Shown here: in pieces, positions 24,236 through 34,832 of the stretch
Position numbering within the stretch: position 1 is the first letter of the stretch
Layout of the letters: every line of letters starts with the position of its first letter
Source of the DNA: Sulfolobales archaeon Acd1
GTDB taxonomy: Archaea; Thermoproteota; Thermoprotei_A; Sulfolobales; Sulfolobaceae
Direction of reading: 5' to 3'
NCBI GenBank assembly: GCA_000389735.1
Contig: APJY01000001.1
Coordinates: 647,064-711,063, forward strand
Length of the DNA stretch: 64,000 bases
The notes under the pieces: model-generated
Databases searched by the model: none
Told to the model about the DNA's origin: nothing
What the model saw: the letters and a program-made list of their open reading frames with translations, nothing else
Translations under genes and position numbers: made by a program

Positions 24236-25282
24236 TTGACAGGCTCAGGAATAGTCGGATGGGGGACATACGCCCCCAAACCGAGAGTTAGGGTCTCAGA
24301 GATCGCCAACATTTGGGGCTTCGAATTAAGGGTTCCAACGGCATTAGGCCTCGAAGAGAAGGCAGTCCCTGAGCCCGACGAGGACAGCACAACCATCGCG
24401 TGGGAAGCTACTAGAAACGCGTTCAAAAGGGCTGGAGTAGACCCCTCAGAAATCGGGCTCGTGCTGTTCGGCTCTGAGTCTAAAGTTTACGCGGTTAAAC
24501 CGACTTCGACCATTCTCCTTGACGCTTTCGGTATATCCTCCAAATCTTTAACTGTCGACTTGGAATTCGCCTGCAGGGCGGCTTCAGCCGGATTAAGGCT
24601 GGCGTCGTCGATGGTGGAAGCCGGTCGCGTCAAGTACGCTTTAGTGGTAGGGGCTGACGTCGCTCAGTCCAACCCTGGCGACGTGCTCGAACTGTCCTCT
24701 GGCGCGGGCGGTTCCGCGTTCGTGATAGGTCCCTCAAACGAGTCCGCAGCGGTAATCGAGGACTCCTTCTCCTTCACGACGGACACCCCTGACTTTTGGA
24801 GGAGGGACGGAATGCCTTATCCCCTACACGGCGAAGGCTTTACGGGGGAACCAGCGTACTTCTACCACATAGAGAACGCGGTCAGAGGGCTCCTGGAAAA
24901 GGGGTATAAGCTCTCGGACTTCAATTACTTCGTCTTCCACCAGCCTAACGGGAAGTTCCCCTTTCAGATGGCGAAGAAGCTTGGCATACCTGAGGACAAG
25001 GTGAAGCCGGGGATCGTGGTGAACCGTATAGGCAACCCATACAACGCTTCCGCCCTTATGGGCCTGGCGAAGGTGCTGGATATAGCTAAGCCAGGTGACC
25101 TCATCCTAGTCGCTCCTTTCGGTAGCGGAGCAGGAAGCGACGCTTACGCGATCAGAGCTACGGAGCTCGTAGAGGAGAAGAGGAAACTCGCGCCGACCAC
25201 TGAATACTACCTCAGCCTCAAGAAGCTGGTGGGCTATTCGTATTACAGCAAGAACGCGAACAGGCTGAAGGTGTACGAGTGA
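24236..25282 (+). CDS. Hydroxymethylglutaryl-CoA synthase
   Basis: A 348-residue archaeal HMG-CoA synthase of the mevalonate pathway for isoprenoid lipids, condensing acetyl-CoA and acetoacetyl-CoA. Visible active-site residues are E81 (GSESKV), the nucleophile C113 in DLEFACRAA, and the His in FVFHQPNG. The TTG start at 24236 gives the expected N-terminus ([10 protein letters not shown]). Its stop overlaps the next ATG (TGATG). In methanogens this enzyme forms one complex with a thiolase and a DUF35 protein, encoded side by side as here. Confidence 0.92.
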   Translation: MTGSGIVGWGTYAPKPRVRVSEIANIWGFELRVPTALGLEEKAVPEPDEDSTTIAWEATRNAFKRAGVDPSEIGLVLFGSESKVYAVKPTSTILLDAFGISSKSLTVDLEFACRAASAGLRLASSMVEAGRVKYALVVGADVAQSNPGDVLELSSGAGGSAFVIGPSNESAAVIEDSFSFTTDTPDFWRRDGMPYPLHGEGFTGEPAYFYHIENAVRGLLEKGYKLSDFNYFVFHQPNGKFPFQMAKKLGIPEDKVKPGIVVNRIGNPYNASALMGLAKVLDIAKPGDLILVAPFGSGAGSDAYAIRATELVEEKRKLAPTTEYYLSLKKLVGYSYYSKNANRLKVYE

Positions 25283-26370
25283 TGGTCGTTATAGTAGGGG
25301 CTTCAATTGTTCCGATTAATAGGTACTATGAAAGCTCGGCCGAGGACTTAGCCTTCGAGGCTTATAAGGGCTTAACAGGTGAGTTGAAGGACAGGCCGAA
25401 GGCCGACGTAGTGGTTATTTCCTCCACTTACGCTGAGCTCTCAACCAACTCCGTAAACTTAGCCAACAAGATAGCGAGTTATTTAGGGCATCAAGGTTCG
25501 GCCGTCATGAGGGTAGAGGCGGGAGAGTCCGGAGGCCCCGCGGTTTACACAGCCTTCTCCCTCATTAAATCAGGGATAGCTGACAGCGTGCTTCTTATCG
25601 GCGTTGAGAAAATGGCGGATCAGCACGGCAAGACTATCCAGGAGTATACGGCGAGGGGGCTGAACTACAAGGATTACCTGGCCGGAATTATGCCCGTTCA
25701 TTACGCCGCTCTGATGATGAAGAAGTACATGGAGGTCTACAAAGTGGACTACGACTACTTCGTTAACTGGCCCGTTAAGATGCACAGCTACGCCGTCGAG
25801 AACCCTATGGCCATGCTGAAGTTCAAGGTAACGCCGCAACAGGTCAAAGACTCCTCAGTCATATCGGAACCAATAAGGCTCTATGACACGGGAGCGAGGG
25901 GAGACGGAGCGGCTGTGGTACTCCTAACCAGCGAGGAAGTGGCGAGAAAGTACTCGGATGACCTAGCCAAGCTGCAATCGGTGAAGGGCTCCTCGAGTGA
26001 CCTGGAGGTCAGTACTTCAGCCATGGCTGTTAGGGATCTTGCCCTCAAACTGGGCGATTCCGTAAGGGACTATTACGTACAAGTTCACGACTCGTACAGC
26101 GTGGCTGCGGCCATCCAGCTCGAAGATTTAGGTTTGCTACCCAGGGGCAGGTCTTTAACTGAGCTTGACTCCGTCGAGGTGAACTTGGAAGGTGGACTGA
26201 AGGCGAGAGGTTATCCAGGCGGGGCGACAGCTGTTTATCAGCTCGCTGAGATCTACTTACAGCTCACTCAGAAGTTCAAGGGCAGGACTACGTCGAAGGA
26301 AAAGGCACTAATGATTAGTACCGACGACCTGATGACCGTGGCTTACGGCGCGAAGGTGATTAGGGAATGA
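25282..26370 (+). CDS. Thiolase-fold protein of the HMG-CoA synthase operon, catalytic residues missing
   Basis: A 362-residue thiolase-superfamily protein. Where archaeal thiolases have the nucleophile (VEAACASGG), this one reads VEAGESGGP without cysteine. The GHP motif is GYPGGATA (His to Tyr), the HDCF motif is HDSYS, and no CxG cysteine is found near the C-terminus. It therefore looks unable to make acetoacetyl-CoA and may serve as a structural partner in the complex with HMG-CoA synthase and DUF35. ATG at 25282 overlaps the upstream stop, and a GTG just before it is in frame. Annotation as acetyl-CoA acetyltransferase would be tempting but is not supported by the residues. Confidence 0.8.
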   Translation: MVVIVGASIVPINRYYESSAEDLAFEAYKGLTGELKDRPKADVVVISSTYAELSTNSVNLANKIASYLGHQGSAVMRVEAGESGGPAVYTAFSLIKSGIADSVLLIGVEKMADQHGKTIQEYTARGLNYKDYLAGIMPVHYAALMMKKYMEVYKVDYDYFVNWPVKMHSYAVENPMAMLKFKVTPQQVKDSSVISEPIRLYDTGARGDGAAVVLLTSEEVARKYSDDLAKLQSVKGSSSDLEVSTSAMAVRDLALKLGDSVRDYYVQVHDSYSVAAAIQLEDLGLLPRGRSLTELDSVEVNLEGGLKARGYPGGATAVYQLAEIYLQLTQKFKGRTTSKEKALMISTDDLMTVAYGAKVIRE

Positions 26371-26768
26371 AGATCTTCCCCCCGCAGATCTGGAGGCTGA
26401 AGGAGGAGCTCTACTCGATCGTCTTCGGGAAGTGTGAAGATTGCGGAGAGATCATGTACCCTTACAGGCCAGTCTGCAGAAAGTGCGGTTCGATGAGAGT
26501 CATTAAAGTTAAGAGCAAGGGATACGGAACCCTGATTAGGTATACGATAAGTTACCAGCACAGGGAGGGTTACGAAAAACTATCGCCTATGATAGTGGGT
26601 AGCGTATTATTGGACGAAGGGATAGAGATAGCGGCACCCATCTCGGCAGATCCCGAAGAGGTGAGGAAAGGTATGAGGCTTCAGGCTGCGTTAAGGAAAT
26701 ATTACGTGGATTCTTCAAATGGGCTGATAGTTTATGGCATTAAATTCAGACCTGCAGACCAGGATTAA
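26367..26768 (+). CDS. DUF35 OB-fold/zinc-ribbon protein (thiolase-HMGCS scaffold)
   Basis: A 133-residue protein with an N-terminal rubredoxin-like zinc ribbon (C23-x2-C26, C37-x2-C40) and a C-terminal OB fold, as in DUF35 (COG1545). In the archaeal thiolase/HMG-CoA synthase complex the DUF35 subunit bridges the two enzymes and shapes a shared CoA site. It overlaps the thiolase-like gene by 4 bp and the HMG-CoA reductase gene by 35 bp, so all four are probably translated from one mRNA. Confidence 0.9.
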   Translation: MKIFPPQIWRLKEELYSIVFGKCEDCGEIMYPYRPVCRKCGSMRVIKVKSKGYGTLIRYTISYQHREGYEKLSPMIVGSVLLDEGIEIAAPISADPEEVRKGMRLQAALRKYYVDSSNGLIVYGIKFRPADQD

Positions 26769-27987
26769 CGAGGTAGTCGAGCGTATTGTAAGGGGCGAAA
26801 TCGACTTCCATAAGGTTGACGAGCTTTTGGAGGGCAACGCAACCGTAGTCGCCAGGAGACTAGCCCTAGAAAGGCTCACGGGAACTTCCCTTCCGAATAT
26901 AGGATCCACAGTTATAGACTACGACGAGATCAAGAACAGGAACGCGGAGAACGTTATAGGGGCAGTTCAAGTCCCCTTAGGGATAGTAGGCCCGTTAGAG
27001 GTGAGAGGAGACTACGCCAAGGGAAGGTTCTATGTGCCTCTCGCCACGACTGAAGGCGCCTTAATAGCTAGCGTTAACAGGGGGGCTAAGGCCGTAACCG
27101 TCAGCGGCGGGGCCCGCGTAAAGATCGTATTTGACGGTATGACCAGGGCTCCAGTGTTCGCCCTTGACAACATCGACGAGGTTGTCAGGTTCTTGGAATG
27201 GGTGAGTTCCAACTTCCAGGAGATAAAGAGGGTCGCGGAGAGCACGACCTCCCACGGTAAGCTTGTGAAGATCGAGCCTTTCGTTCTCGGGAACAACGTG
27301 TGGTTGAGAATGGTCTACGAAACTGGAGACGCCATGGGAATGAACATGGCGACTATCGCCAGCGAAGCCGTGTGTGACTTCATAGAGAGCAACTTCCCTC
27401 AAGCGAGATGTGTTGCCGTTAGCGGGAACATGTGTAGCGACAAAAAGCAGTCCGCTGTTAACGTCCTTCACGGAAGGGGTAAGACGGTAGTGGCTGAAGT
27501 CCTCGTCCCTCACGAGGTCGTCACTAAAGTCCTCAAATCGGATTCCCAGCTTATACATGAAGTCAACCTGAGGAAGAACTGGCTAGGGGGCGCGCGGGCT
27601 GGTACGATTTACCAGTTCAACGCTCATTTCGCGAACATAGTTGCAGCGATTTTTCTAGCGACTGGACAGGACATGGCACAGGTGGTGGAGAGTTCCATGG
27701 GCTATACCTGGACTGAGGTCAGAGAAAACGGGCTGTACATAGGCGTCACGCTCACTTCCCTCGAAGTCGGCACTGTGGGCGGCGGAACGAGGCTACCCAC
27801 TCAGAGGGAAGCCCTGTCGATAATGGGAGTTTATGGTAGCGGAAACCCTCCTGGAACTAACGCGAAGAAGTTCGCGGAAATCGTAGCAGCCACCGTGCTA
27901 GCGGGTGAGCTGAACCTGCTAGCGGCATTAGCTAATAGGGAGTTGGGAAGAGCTCATAAGAGGCTCGGGAGAGCGGTCAAAGTCTAA
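26734..27987 (+). CDS. hmgA: HMG-CoA reductase
   Basis: A 417-residue class I (archaeal) 3-hydroxy-3-methylglutaryl-CoA reductase forming mevalonate with NADPH. Catalytic residues are E107 ([15 protein letters not shown]), Lys in [14 protein letters not shown], Asp in TGQDMAQ and H408 near the C-terminus (RAHKRLGR). The ATG lies 35 bp inside the DUF35 gene. It is the committed enzyme for archaeal membrane lipids. Confidence 0.95.
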   Translation: MALNSDLQTRINEVVERIVRGEIDFHKVDELLEGNATVVARRLALERLTGTSLPNIGSTVIDYDEIKNRNAENVIGAVQVPLGIVGPLEVRGDYAKGRFYVPLATTEGALIASVNRGAKAVTVSGGARVKIVFDGMTRAPVFALDNIDEVVRFLEWVSSNFQEIKRVAESTTSHGKLVKIEPFVLGNNVWLRMVYETGDAMGMNMATIASEAVCDFIESNFPQARCVAVSGNMCSDKKQSAVNVLHGRGKTVVAEVLVPHEVVTKVLKSDSQLIHEVNLRKNWLGGARAGTIYQFNAHFANIVAAIFLATGQDMAQVVESSMGYTWTEVRENGLYIGVTLTSLEVGTVGGGTRLPTQREALSIMGVYGSGNPPGTNAKKFAEIVAATVLAGELNLLAALANRELGRAHKRLGRAVKV

Positions 27988-28082
27988 CGGTTTTATTACC
28001 TTTTGGTAGCCGTGTTTAGGAACCTTAACGATAATCGTAACATTAAACAAAACTTATATCGGTAGTATAGCCTCGTTAGTTC

Positions 28083-29372
28083 ATGCAAGTTCCTCCGGAG
28101 CTCCAGAAGGTACTCGACTTAACGAGAGAGCAGAACAGGTGGAGGAGGACTGAGACAATTAACCTAATAGCGTCGGAGAACGTGATGAGCCCCTTAGCGG
28201 AGAGCGTTTACATGAGTGACTTCATGTCCAGGTACGCTGAGGGGCTTCCTTTTAAGAGATATTACCAAGGGACGAAGTACATCGACGAGCTGGAAGCCCT
28301 GACGAACCAGCTATTAGCCGAAATTTCCAAAGCTAAGTTCGCAGACGTTAGGCCAATCGCAGGAACCATAGCTAACGCCGCTGTCTTCAGAATTCTAGGG
28401 GAACCAGGCGACAAGGCCCTGATAGCCCCTGTTCAAGCCGGATCCCACGTTAGTCACACAAAGTTCGGCACGCTTGGGGCCCTTGGCATTCAGCACATAG
28501 AAATGCCTTATGACGAGGAGAACATGAACATTGACGTTGACAAAGCGATAAAGATGATAGAGGAAGTGAAGCCCAAGTTCATAGTGCTAGGGGGTTCGCT
28601 CTACCTGTTCCCTCATCCATTGAAGGAGCTCGAGCCGCACGCTCACGCAGTAGGCGCGAAGATTGTTTACGACGCGGCCCACGTTTACGGACTTATAGTA
28701 GGAGGGCAGTGGCACAACCCCCTTGACGAGAAGGCCGACTTCTTGACAGCCTCCACGCACAAGACGTTTCCAGGCCCACAGGGAGGTGTAGTGCTCTCCA
28801 ACAACGAAGAGCTCTTCAAGAAGGTTCAGAAGACTATATTCCCGTGGTGGGTGAGCAACCATCACCTCCATAGGATTCCAGCCACGGCGGTCACATCCAT
28901 AGAAATGAAGTATTTCGGCCGAGAATACGCGTCACAAATCGTAAAGAACTCAAGGGCTTTGGCGGAAGCGCTAGCAGAAGAAGGCTTCAAAGTAGTGGGT
29001 GAGCATTTAGAGTACACGAGGAGTCACCAGGTCGCGGTGGATGTAAGGAAGCAAGGAGGCGGTGCAAAATGCGCCAAGTCGCTTGAAGACGCGAACATCA
29101 TCGTTAACAAGAACCTGCTACCTAACGATCCGCCCAGCGCGGTGAACGACCCTAGCGGTCTCAGGTTGGGTGTTCAAGAAATGACCCGATATGGGATGAA
29201 GGAGGACGACATGAGAGAAATAGCGAGGCTCATGAGGCTCGTCCTAATAGACGGCGTCAACCCTAGCGAGGTTAAAAGAAAAGTCGTTGAATTCAGGAAG
29301 AACTTCCTGACCGTGAAGTACACGTTTGACGTGGTCCCCGAAAGCCCCCTTAAGATACCGATGTTGATCTAA
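28083..29372 (+). CDS. glyA: Serine hydroxymethyltransferase
   Basis: A 429-residue PLP enzyme that interconverts serine and glycine with a folate-like C1 carrier. N-terminal [13 protein letters not shown] and the PLP-lysine segment [12 protein letters not shown] are typical. It would supply or use the methylene-pterin of the glycine cleavage system encoded at 38.7-43 kb. ATG start about 95 bp after hmgA, with an AT-rich promoter region between. It is convergent with the uspA-gap-pgk operon. Confidence 0.94.
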   Translation: MQVPPELQKVLDLTREQNRWRRTETINLIASENVMSPLAESVYMSDFMSRYAEGLPFKRYYQGTKYIDELEALTNQLLAEISKAKFADVRPIAGTIANAAVFRILGEPGDKALIAPVQAGSHVSHTKFGTLGALGIQHIEMPYDEENMNIDVDKAIKMIEEVKPKFIVLGGSLYLFPHPLKELEPHAHAVGAKIVYDAAHVYGLIVGGQWHNPLDEKADFLTASTHKTFPGPQGGVVLSNNEELFKKVQKTIFPWWVSNHHLHRIPATAVTSIEMKYFGREYASQIVKNSRALAEALAEEGFKVVGEHLEYTRSHQVAVDVRKQGGGAKCAKSLEDANIIVNKNLLPNDPPSAVNDPSGLRLGVQEMTRYGMKEDDMREIARLMRLVLIDGVNPSEVKRKVVEFRKNFLTVKYTFDVVPESPLKIPMLI

Positions 29373-29389
29373 AACTACACTTCACGCCT

Positions 29390-29803
29390 TCACCTAACGA
29401 CGATCACTGTTGCGGGAAACTCCAGGACCAACGATAGTGCGGTTGAGCCTATTAACCTTACCTCATTCATGGAATTCCCCTTGGAGCCTACTATGACTGC
29501 GTCATACTCTTCTTCGGTTGCGAGATTCAGGATCTCGTTGACAATGCTGCTCTCCTTTAGGCTTACCCGTCTATACGTGAATTTCACGTCACGAAAGACC
29601 TTCATCGCTTGAGCCCTAACTTCCTCTACGTCGTCACAAACATCGCATATGTAAACTGCATGAACTTCTGAGCCGTATCTGTAGTTGAAATCCTTAGCCA
29701 AGGCTAAAGCTTTCTTCGCTAGACCAGAACCGTCAAAAGGGACTAGAACTTTTCTGAACCAATAGCTTACCTCGTAAGAAGGCTCGCTTATCTCCTCATT
29801 CAA
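29390..29803 (-). CDS. Universal stress protein (UspA family)
   Basis: A 137-residue UspA domain with the ATP-binding motif GSKGNSMNEVRLIGSTA near residues 106-122 and the usual N-terminal strand KVLVPFDGSGLAKKAL. It overlaps the end of the GAPDH gene by 8 bp and is likely the last gene of the pgk-gap transcript. Role: nucleotide-binding stress regulator, precise function unknown. Confidence 0.85.
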   Translation of the reverse strand: MNEEISEPSYEVSYWFRKVLVPFDGSGLAKKALALAKDFNYRYGSEVHAVYICDVCDDVEEVRAQAMKVFRDVKFTYRRVSLKESSIVNEILNLATEEEYDAVIVGSKGNSMNEVRLIGSTALSLVLEFPATVIVVR

Positions 29804-30830
29804 TAAGAGACCCTTTCATTATCTGAAGGGTTGCATTAGTTATTTTTATCGACTCTTCAGCGGACGCTAGTCCCATAACAGCCCTTATGGCGTCTATGTT
29901 CTCGGGAACCACTATGGACTCCTGGTGCACGGCATAAATCAAGAACAGTTCGTTCCCGTTAACGTAGACCGAGTCCTCAAATACTAGGACTTCCGGCATG
30001 TCGTTCCTATAGCGGCCTAAGTCCCTGACGAATTCGATCGCTTCCGCCGTTGATGTGATCCCCGCCTTCTTGGACTGAACCATGACTATCCTCGGCGTGT
30101 TCTTTAGGGCATCAATCACCTGCTCCCTCTTCACGTTACTTGACAAGGTTATGTTCATTGAATGTACATGCATTAAGGTCGTTGGAACAACGACGGCGGT
30201 GGTTATGATGTCGAGCCCCTTAAACACTGTCTGGACGTCTTTCGCATGATGGCTCGGAACGTTCACGGAGTCTAGGACTATGGAGTTTATGGGACCCCTC
30301 TTCACCTCCTTTGGATCCGCTGCCCTTCTTATCACTACACCTCTAGCCTTCACTATTGAAGCGACCTTCGAGTTGATTGTGCATAATATCCTTAGCATAC
30401 CGGTCGTATTGCAAGAGACCACCCTGGCGTAGTTTTTGTTCAACGCCTCGTCGTAATTGCATAGGGCTGAGAACGAGACCTCCGCGACTTCCGCCTTTTC
30501 TCCGCCCTGGAATATCGCCTTCTTTTTGAGTTCGACGTACTTGGGCTTGTATTCAGCCCCCACCCCGTTGGGAGTCGCGTCTACTATAACGTCGACCTGT
30601 TTGAACAACTCCTCTAGCGTTCCAGCAATCGGGATCCCGGCCTGCTTAAACCTCTCTGCCTCGCTTTCGGGAACGTAGAGCTTTATTCCCTTCTTTACGG
30701 CTGACCAGGCCTCGTAGTTAGGACTCGTCTTCGATACGCCAATCAGTTCCATATCGGGCTGTAACCTGACAGCGTCCGCTACCCTTTTCCCAATGGTACC
30801 ATAACCGTTTACGGCGACCCTCACCTTCAT
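29796..30830 (-). CDS. gap: Archaeal (type II) glyceraldehyde-3-phosphate dehydrogenase
   Basis: A 344-residue archaeal phosphorylating GAPDH. The NAD(P) motif NGYGTIG is at residues 8-14 and the catalytic cysteine C140 in VVSCNTTG. It interconverts glyceraldehyde-3-phosphate and 1,3-bisphosphoglycerate, mainly in gluconeogenesis in Sulfolobales. It overlaps pgk by 4 bp (ATGA), and the pair is a standard archaeal operon. Confidence 0.95.
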   Translation of the reverse strand: MKVRVAVNGYGTIGKRVADAVRLQPDMELIGVSKTSPNYEAWSAVKKGIKLYVPESEAERFKQAGIPIAGTLEELFKQVDVIVDATPNGVGAEYKPKYVELKKKAIFQGGEKAEVAEVSFSALCNYDEALNKNYARVVSCNTTGMLRILCTINSKVASIVKARGVVIRRAADPKEVKRGPINSIVLDSVNVPSHHAKDVQTVFKGLDIITTAVVVPTTLMHVHSMNITLSSNVKREQVIDALKNTPRIVMVQSKKAGITSTAEAIEFVRDLGRYRNDMPEVLVFEDSVYVNGNELFLIYAVHQESIVVPENIDAIRAVMGLASAEESIKITNATLQIMKGSLIE

Positions 30831-32065
30831 ACTTTCACCTCGGTTGAAGTTCTGCTTAAGGCTACTAACGCGGGTAATTTATCTCCTGCCAAGAAGAGGA
30901 GCAGGGCTCCCCCGCCCGTCGATATGTGAACCTTCTTCGGATCGGTCTTCATACCTCCTAGGACGCTTATCATATGCCCTCCGCCGACTATTACGAAAGC
31001 CTTACTCTCCAAAGCTGCCTTAAGGATTTTCGCGCTACCCTGCTTGAACCTTTCGTCCTCTATCACTCCCATCGGGCCCCTCAGAACGACGACCTTGGCC
31101 TCTTGTATTTCCTGCGAGTACTTCATGATTGTCCTCTCACCTATGTCCTTTATTACGCCATGAACGTCGTTAATTGGGTAATCGTTAACCTTCCCGTCTT
31201 CCTCTGTTCTGAAGTCGACCGGTATTTCCACGTAATCCTTTATCAGGGGCATCAACTCTTTCGCTCTCTGAACTTGAGAAAGTAATCCCTTGTCCTCGAT
31301 TACCTTCAGGTTCTCTTTGCTGAGCTGATACCCCTGGGCCAGGGCCAGAACTTCGGCTAAAAGTCCTCCCGTCAGAATCTTGTCGGCCGCTCTTTTCTTC
31401 ACGAGGTTTTCTACTATTTTGAGCGAGTCTGGAACCTTGCCTCCGCCGAGGACAAAGACCTTGGGCCTGTCAGGCTCGTTGAATATCTTACTTAAAGCGG
31501 ATATCTCCTTTTCCATCACCCTTCCTGCCGCGGAGGGCAAGACCAAAGGGAAGCCTACCAGAGACGGCTGACTTCTGTGGGCTGTCGCGAATGCGTCGTT
31601 AACATAAACGTCGACCAACGGCGCTAGCGTCTTCACTATGAACGTGTCCTTTTGGGCCTCTATCGGCCCTTCAACCGTTTCCTCTGAGATCAGCCTGAGG
31701 TTCTGTAGCATTATTGCCTCTCCCGGCTTTAGGTTTCTGATCCTTTCCCTGCTGTAGGGACCGATAACGTCGTCAACGAACTCTATCTCTTGACCCACGT
31801 ACTTAGACATCACCTTCGCGTGTTCTTCTAGCGAGATGAAGTCGTCATCCCCCGGCCTCCCTTGGTGGGAGATTATCACGACGCCTGCCTTTTTGTCGAT
31901 AAGCTCCCTTATAGTAACTGAGTGCGCTTGAATGCGTGAGTAATCTAAAAGTTTCTTGGTTTTCTTGTCAACAGGCGAATTGATATCTACTCGGACAATG
32001 ACCTTCTTTCCAGACACATTAATGTCATCAAGAGTGGGAACATTCATGTCAAGGACCTTTATCAA
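30827..32065 (-). CDS. pgk: Phosphoglycerate kinase
   Basis: A 412-residue PGK. N-terminal substrate-binding residues are in RVDINSPVD and SHQGRPGD, and the C-terminal nucleotide-binding segment is in [15 protein letters not shown]. Catalyses ATP-dependent exchange with 1,3-bisphosphoglycerate. The long frame starts with TTG at 32065; ATG at 32047 (MNVPTLDD) is a good alternative. Coupled to gap by overlap. Confidence 0.94.
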   Translation of the reverse strand: MIKVLDMNVPTLDDINVSGKKVIVRVDINSPVDKKTKKLLDYSRIQAHSVTIRELIDKKAGVVIISHQGRPGDDDFISLEEHAKVMSKYVGQEIEFVDDVIGPYSRERIRNLKPGEAIMLQNLRLISEETVEGPIEAQKDTFIVKTLAPLVDVYVNDAFATAHRSQPSLVGFPLVLPSAAGRVMEKEISALSKIFNEPDRPKVFVLGGGKVPDSLKIVENLVKKRAADKILTGGLLAEVLALAQGYQLSKENLKVIEDKGLLSQVQRAKELMPLIKDYVEIPVDFRTEEDGKVNDYPINDVHGVIKDIGERTIMKYSQEIQEAKVVVLRGPMGVIEDERFKQGSAKILKAALESKAFVIVGGGHMISVLGGMKTDPKKVHISTGGGALLLFLAGDKLPALVALSRTSTEVKV

Positions 32066-32120
32066 AAGCGAGCCACCGTACTAATCTCGCGGAAGGGTAA
32101 AATATTGTTTATGAAGGCTT

Positions 32121-32855
32121 CTAACAGTAATTCGGGACTTTGGAGAGCGAATCCCAAACGATTGGATATACTCTCAACCTCTTGAGGCTCTTAATCCTCA
32201 CGGTAATCCCCTGGTAGGACGGCGTTACGCTCACGTAATTCGGTTCGGTAAAGTAAGTGAGCGCCTTCACTAGGTCACGGAAACCCGAGTAGTCTAAGTC
32301 GACGCACTTAGCGTTTATCACTAGTTCGTCGCCCACTCTACAGTATCTTGATATTGAACACTTTCCCATTACACTGATTGTGGAGCTCAGGAAATCCTCA
32401 ATATTATAAGGCAGTTTCTCGCCATGGATATTAACAGGATAGAGTAAGTTATAGAAGTACCCGTCCTTCTCTTTTTCTGGGAACGCTAGAAGGTGAAAGA
32501 ACCATAACAAAAGGGCGTCCTCCCTCACTAACCTCACTTCCTTAACGAAGACCTTGCTAAATAACGACGTCAAACTTCCTTGAACGTCGGCGAACCTCCT
32601 CGTTAAGGGTGTGACCACCATGGCCTTGACTTCAGTCAAGTCCTTAAGCTCGCTGTCTATCGCGAAATATAGCGAGTAGACGTGATAAGGTTTGAGCTTG
32701 GCCTTGACGAAGGCCTTCCATATCCTCTCCAATATCCAGGCCATCTTCGGGTTCTTGATCCTAATCCACTCGCCGAAGTCATCGCTTATTATGGCTCTCT
32801 CGCTCTTGTCGTCCCTCCTGAACAGTCGGCCAAACAAGACTGTCACTAAATCCAT
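32121..32855 (-). CDS. Hypothetical protein upstream of pgk
   Basis: A 244-residue protein of unknown family, soluble by appearance, with a hydrophobic stretch around residues 115-125 that is too short for a clear membrane span. Three cysteines cluster near residues 165-185 (GKCSISRYCRVGDELVINAKC). It precedes pgk by 55 bp in the same direction and may share its transcript. Confidence 0.65.
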   Translation of the reverse strand: MDLVTVLFGRLFRRDDKSERAIISDDFGEWIRIKNPKMAWILERIWKAFVKAKLKPYHVYSLYFAIDSELKDLTEVKAMVVTPLTRRFADVQGSLTSLFSKVFVKEVRLVREDALLLWFFHLLAFPEKEKDGYFYNLLYPVNIHGEKLPYNIEDFLSSTISVMGKCSISRYCRVGDELVINAKCVDLDYSGFRDLVKALTYFTEPNYVSVTPSYQGITVRIKSLKRLRVYPIVWDSLSKVPNYC

Positions 32856-32985
32856 TTAGGCATGCGATAAGTTATTACTCTAAGTTTTATTACTCACAAT
32901 AAAGCGTGCATATAACACGCGACGTAATCGTTTCAATTTTATTTTATCAATTAAAAATTATTGAAGACCGAAACTAATTTAGCGA

Positions 32986-33058
32986 TAGCCGGGCGGGGAT
33001 TCGAACCCCGGTCCCAGGGGCCAAAGCCCTGGATCCTTGACCGCTAGACGACCCGGCT
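32986..33058 (-). tRNA. tRNA-Gln (TTG)
   Basis: Reading the minus strand gives a 73-nt cloverleaf: acceptor AGCCGGG/CCCGGCT with discriminator A, T-loop GGTTCGAATCC and anticodon stem CAGGG/CCCTG around loop CTTTGGC, so the anticodon is TTG (Gln). No intron and no encoded CCA. Confidence 0.95.
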
Positions 33059-33233
33059 AGAGGAAATTTCTGTTTTGAGGTCTTAAAGCTTCGGTTCGTG
33101 CTTTTGAACCATGAGAGCCTGGCTGTAGATTAATTAATCAATGTTGACACATTATGGCTAACTTTCAATAATTCATTTACACCGATTCACTGAATTTTCT
33201 TGGACTTCGAAAACGAAATAGGAAATGAAAGAG

Positions 33234-33306
<73 letters not shown>

Positions 33307-33459
33307 AATTTTATGCATATGCTGTAGTCTCTTAAAGCTTTCCTGCATGGCGGGTACGAATAGCTAACCTAAAACAACCTAACGGTTTATAGAACGCTGA
33401 TCCTTCGATGAAAACTGAGGACTCTCAGATTTTTATCCCTAGACGCCATAATTTCGTAC

Positions 33460-33558
33460 GCCGCCGTAGCTCAGCCGGTAGAGCGCCGGCCTCGTAAACG
33501 CTAACGCAAAAAGGGTCCAGAAAGCCGGTGGTCGCGGGTTCAAGTCCCGCCGGCGGCT
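33460..33558 (+). tRNA. tRNA-Thr (CGT) with 26-nt intron
   Basis: Acceptor arms GCCGCCG and CGGCGGC with discriminator T. Anticodon stem CCGGC/GCCGG, loop CTCGTA-A with anticodon CGT (Thr). A 26-nt insertion at 33497-33522, directly after position 37, is the canonical place of archaeal tRNA introns removed by the splicing endonuclease. The mature tRNA is 73 nt. Confidence 0.93.
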
Positions 33559-33680
33559 TCTTTCAAGTACTTCTCTAAAGCCTCTCTAATTACGTCGCTT
33601 CTCGACAGTCTTCTGTTCAGAGCGTAAACGTCTAGCCTCATTAGAAGCTCTTCCTCAATTTTGAAGGACACAATCCTCAT
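33540..33680 (-). CDS. Small ribbon-helix-helix (CopG-like) protein overlapping tRNA-Thr
   Basis: A 46-residue frame on the minus strand (MRIVSFKIEEELLMRLDVYA, then LNRRLSRSDVIREALEKYLK and six more residues). The pattern, a beta strand VSFKIEEEL followed by two helices with SRSDVIREALEKYL, is a textbook ribbon-helix-helix DNA-binding fold. The last residues are encoded by the antisense of the tRNA-Thr 3' end, so the genes overlap by 19 bp in convergent orientation. ATG start. Likely a dimeric DNA-binding regulator; target unknown. Confidence 0.7.
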   Translation of the reverse strand: MRIVSFKIEEELLMRLDVYALNRRLSRSDVIREALEKYLKEAAGGT

Positions 33681-33770
33681 TTCCCTCTTATAACAAATAG
33701 CCTCTCAGATTTCATGAGTATTACCCAGCTAAAAGTAGGTAAGAGGGGGTAAAACGAAAGTATCCCTGCC

Positions 33771-34832
33771 TCAAAGTACGTCGTTTAAAATCTCGTCTAT
33801 AAAGCCCTTTATCTCCTCGCTGTCGTCGGGGTTCTCCAAGAACCCTCTTACGATGATCGCGTTGGCCTCTCTTTTACTGAAGCCCCTGCTTTGAAGGTAG
33901 AATAGAAGGTCCTCAGGGACCTTCATGGCGCTGGCCGAGTGCTTGGCCGTCCTCACTTTTCCGGTTTTGACTTCCAACATAGGTACCACTATGGTCTTGG
34001 CCTCCTGGCCCTGAACGTAGGACCTCCCGATTATGGACGTGCTTGAATCGTAGGCGTTCTCAAGGATCGAAGCGACGCCTCTAATAACGACCTGGGCGTT
34101 CCCAAACGCCGCGCCCTTCATAGTGCCTTCGCTTACGCTCTCAGGGCCGTTATGATAGACGTTTATCACGTTATCGATGGAGCCCGCTTTGCCCAGGGAT
34201 CTTATTAGAAACTTACTATTCGCTCTCTCACCTAAACGAACCTCCGTTTCCAGTCTTCCCGCCTTCGCTGTAGAGCTCACCAAGTTCAACTCGATATTGC
34301 CGTTATTAACGATCCTGAGTCTCCCGAACACCAGCGACGTAGCGTCTGAATCCGCTATCAGGTTTATCTTCGCCGTGACGCCTTTCGGTACCTCCAATTC
34401 TATCAAGAAGGCCGACAACGAACCGTCACGAGAGTTCGACTTAATGGTTATCTCAGCGGAGTCCCTCACGTAGACCTTTAGGTTAGCGGGTACCAGCGCC
34501 CTCCCTTTCGCGTTTAATTCGATCCTCCCAGTACCAGAATGGTGTGAAACCTTCCTTAATGCCAGGGCCTCTACGAGAGGTACTAGCTTCGTGTCGTGCG
34601 GGAACTCGGAGCACACGCTCTCCGCTTCCTTGACGTCGCTCAACGTAACTGACACGCCGTCCGAACTGAGCGTGAGCTCTGCCGTCTCGAACTGAGACCA
34701 ATCGGTGTAATGCTTTACTGTAGGGGAGTCGTTCACCCTCTGATACGGTAAGGCTTCGAATTCTTTGAGTAATTTCTTTCTCTCGCTAGAAAAAATCATT
34801 TTATCTGTTATATCTAAGCCGTGAATCCTCAA
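33771..34832 (-). CDS. sufD: SufD, Fe-S scaffold complex subunit
   Basis: A 353-residue SufBD-family protein. The right-handed beta-helix core and the C-terminal helical end (SRGFSKREANAIIVRGFLENPDDSEEIKGF) are typical of SufD. It overlaps sufB by 4 bp. With SufB and SufC it builds Fe-S clusters, which are needed in quantity by the sHdr subunits and radical SAM enzymes of this genome. Confidence 0.88.
   Translation of the reverse strand: MRIHGLDITDKMIFSSERKKLLKEFEALPYQRVNDSPTVKHYTDWSQFETAELTLSSDGVSVTLSDVKEAESVCSEFPHDTKLVPLVEALALRKVSHHSGTGRIELNAKGRALVPANLKVYVRDSAEITIKSNSRDGSLSAFLIELEVPKGVTAKINLIADSDATSLVFGRLRIVNNGNIELNLVSSTAKAGRLETEVRLGERANSKFLIRSLGKAGSIDNVINVYHNGPESVSEGTMKGAAFGNAQVVIRGVASILENAYDSSTSIIGRSYVQGQEAKTIVVPMLEVKTGKVRTAKHSASAMKVPEDLLFYLQSRGFSKREANAIIVRGFLENPDDSEEIKGFIDEILNDVL

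Noticed and set aside
27061-27558. Long antisense frame inside hmgA
   Set aside because: It lies entirely within a strongly conserved gene, has no promoter or motif, and is explained by codon bias of the plus strand.
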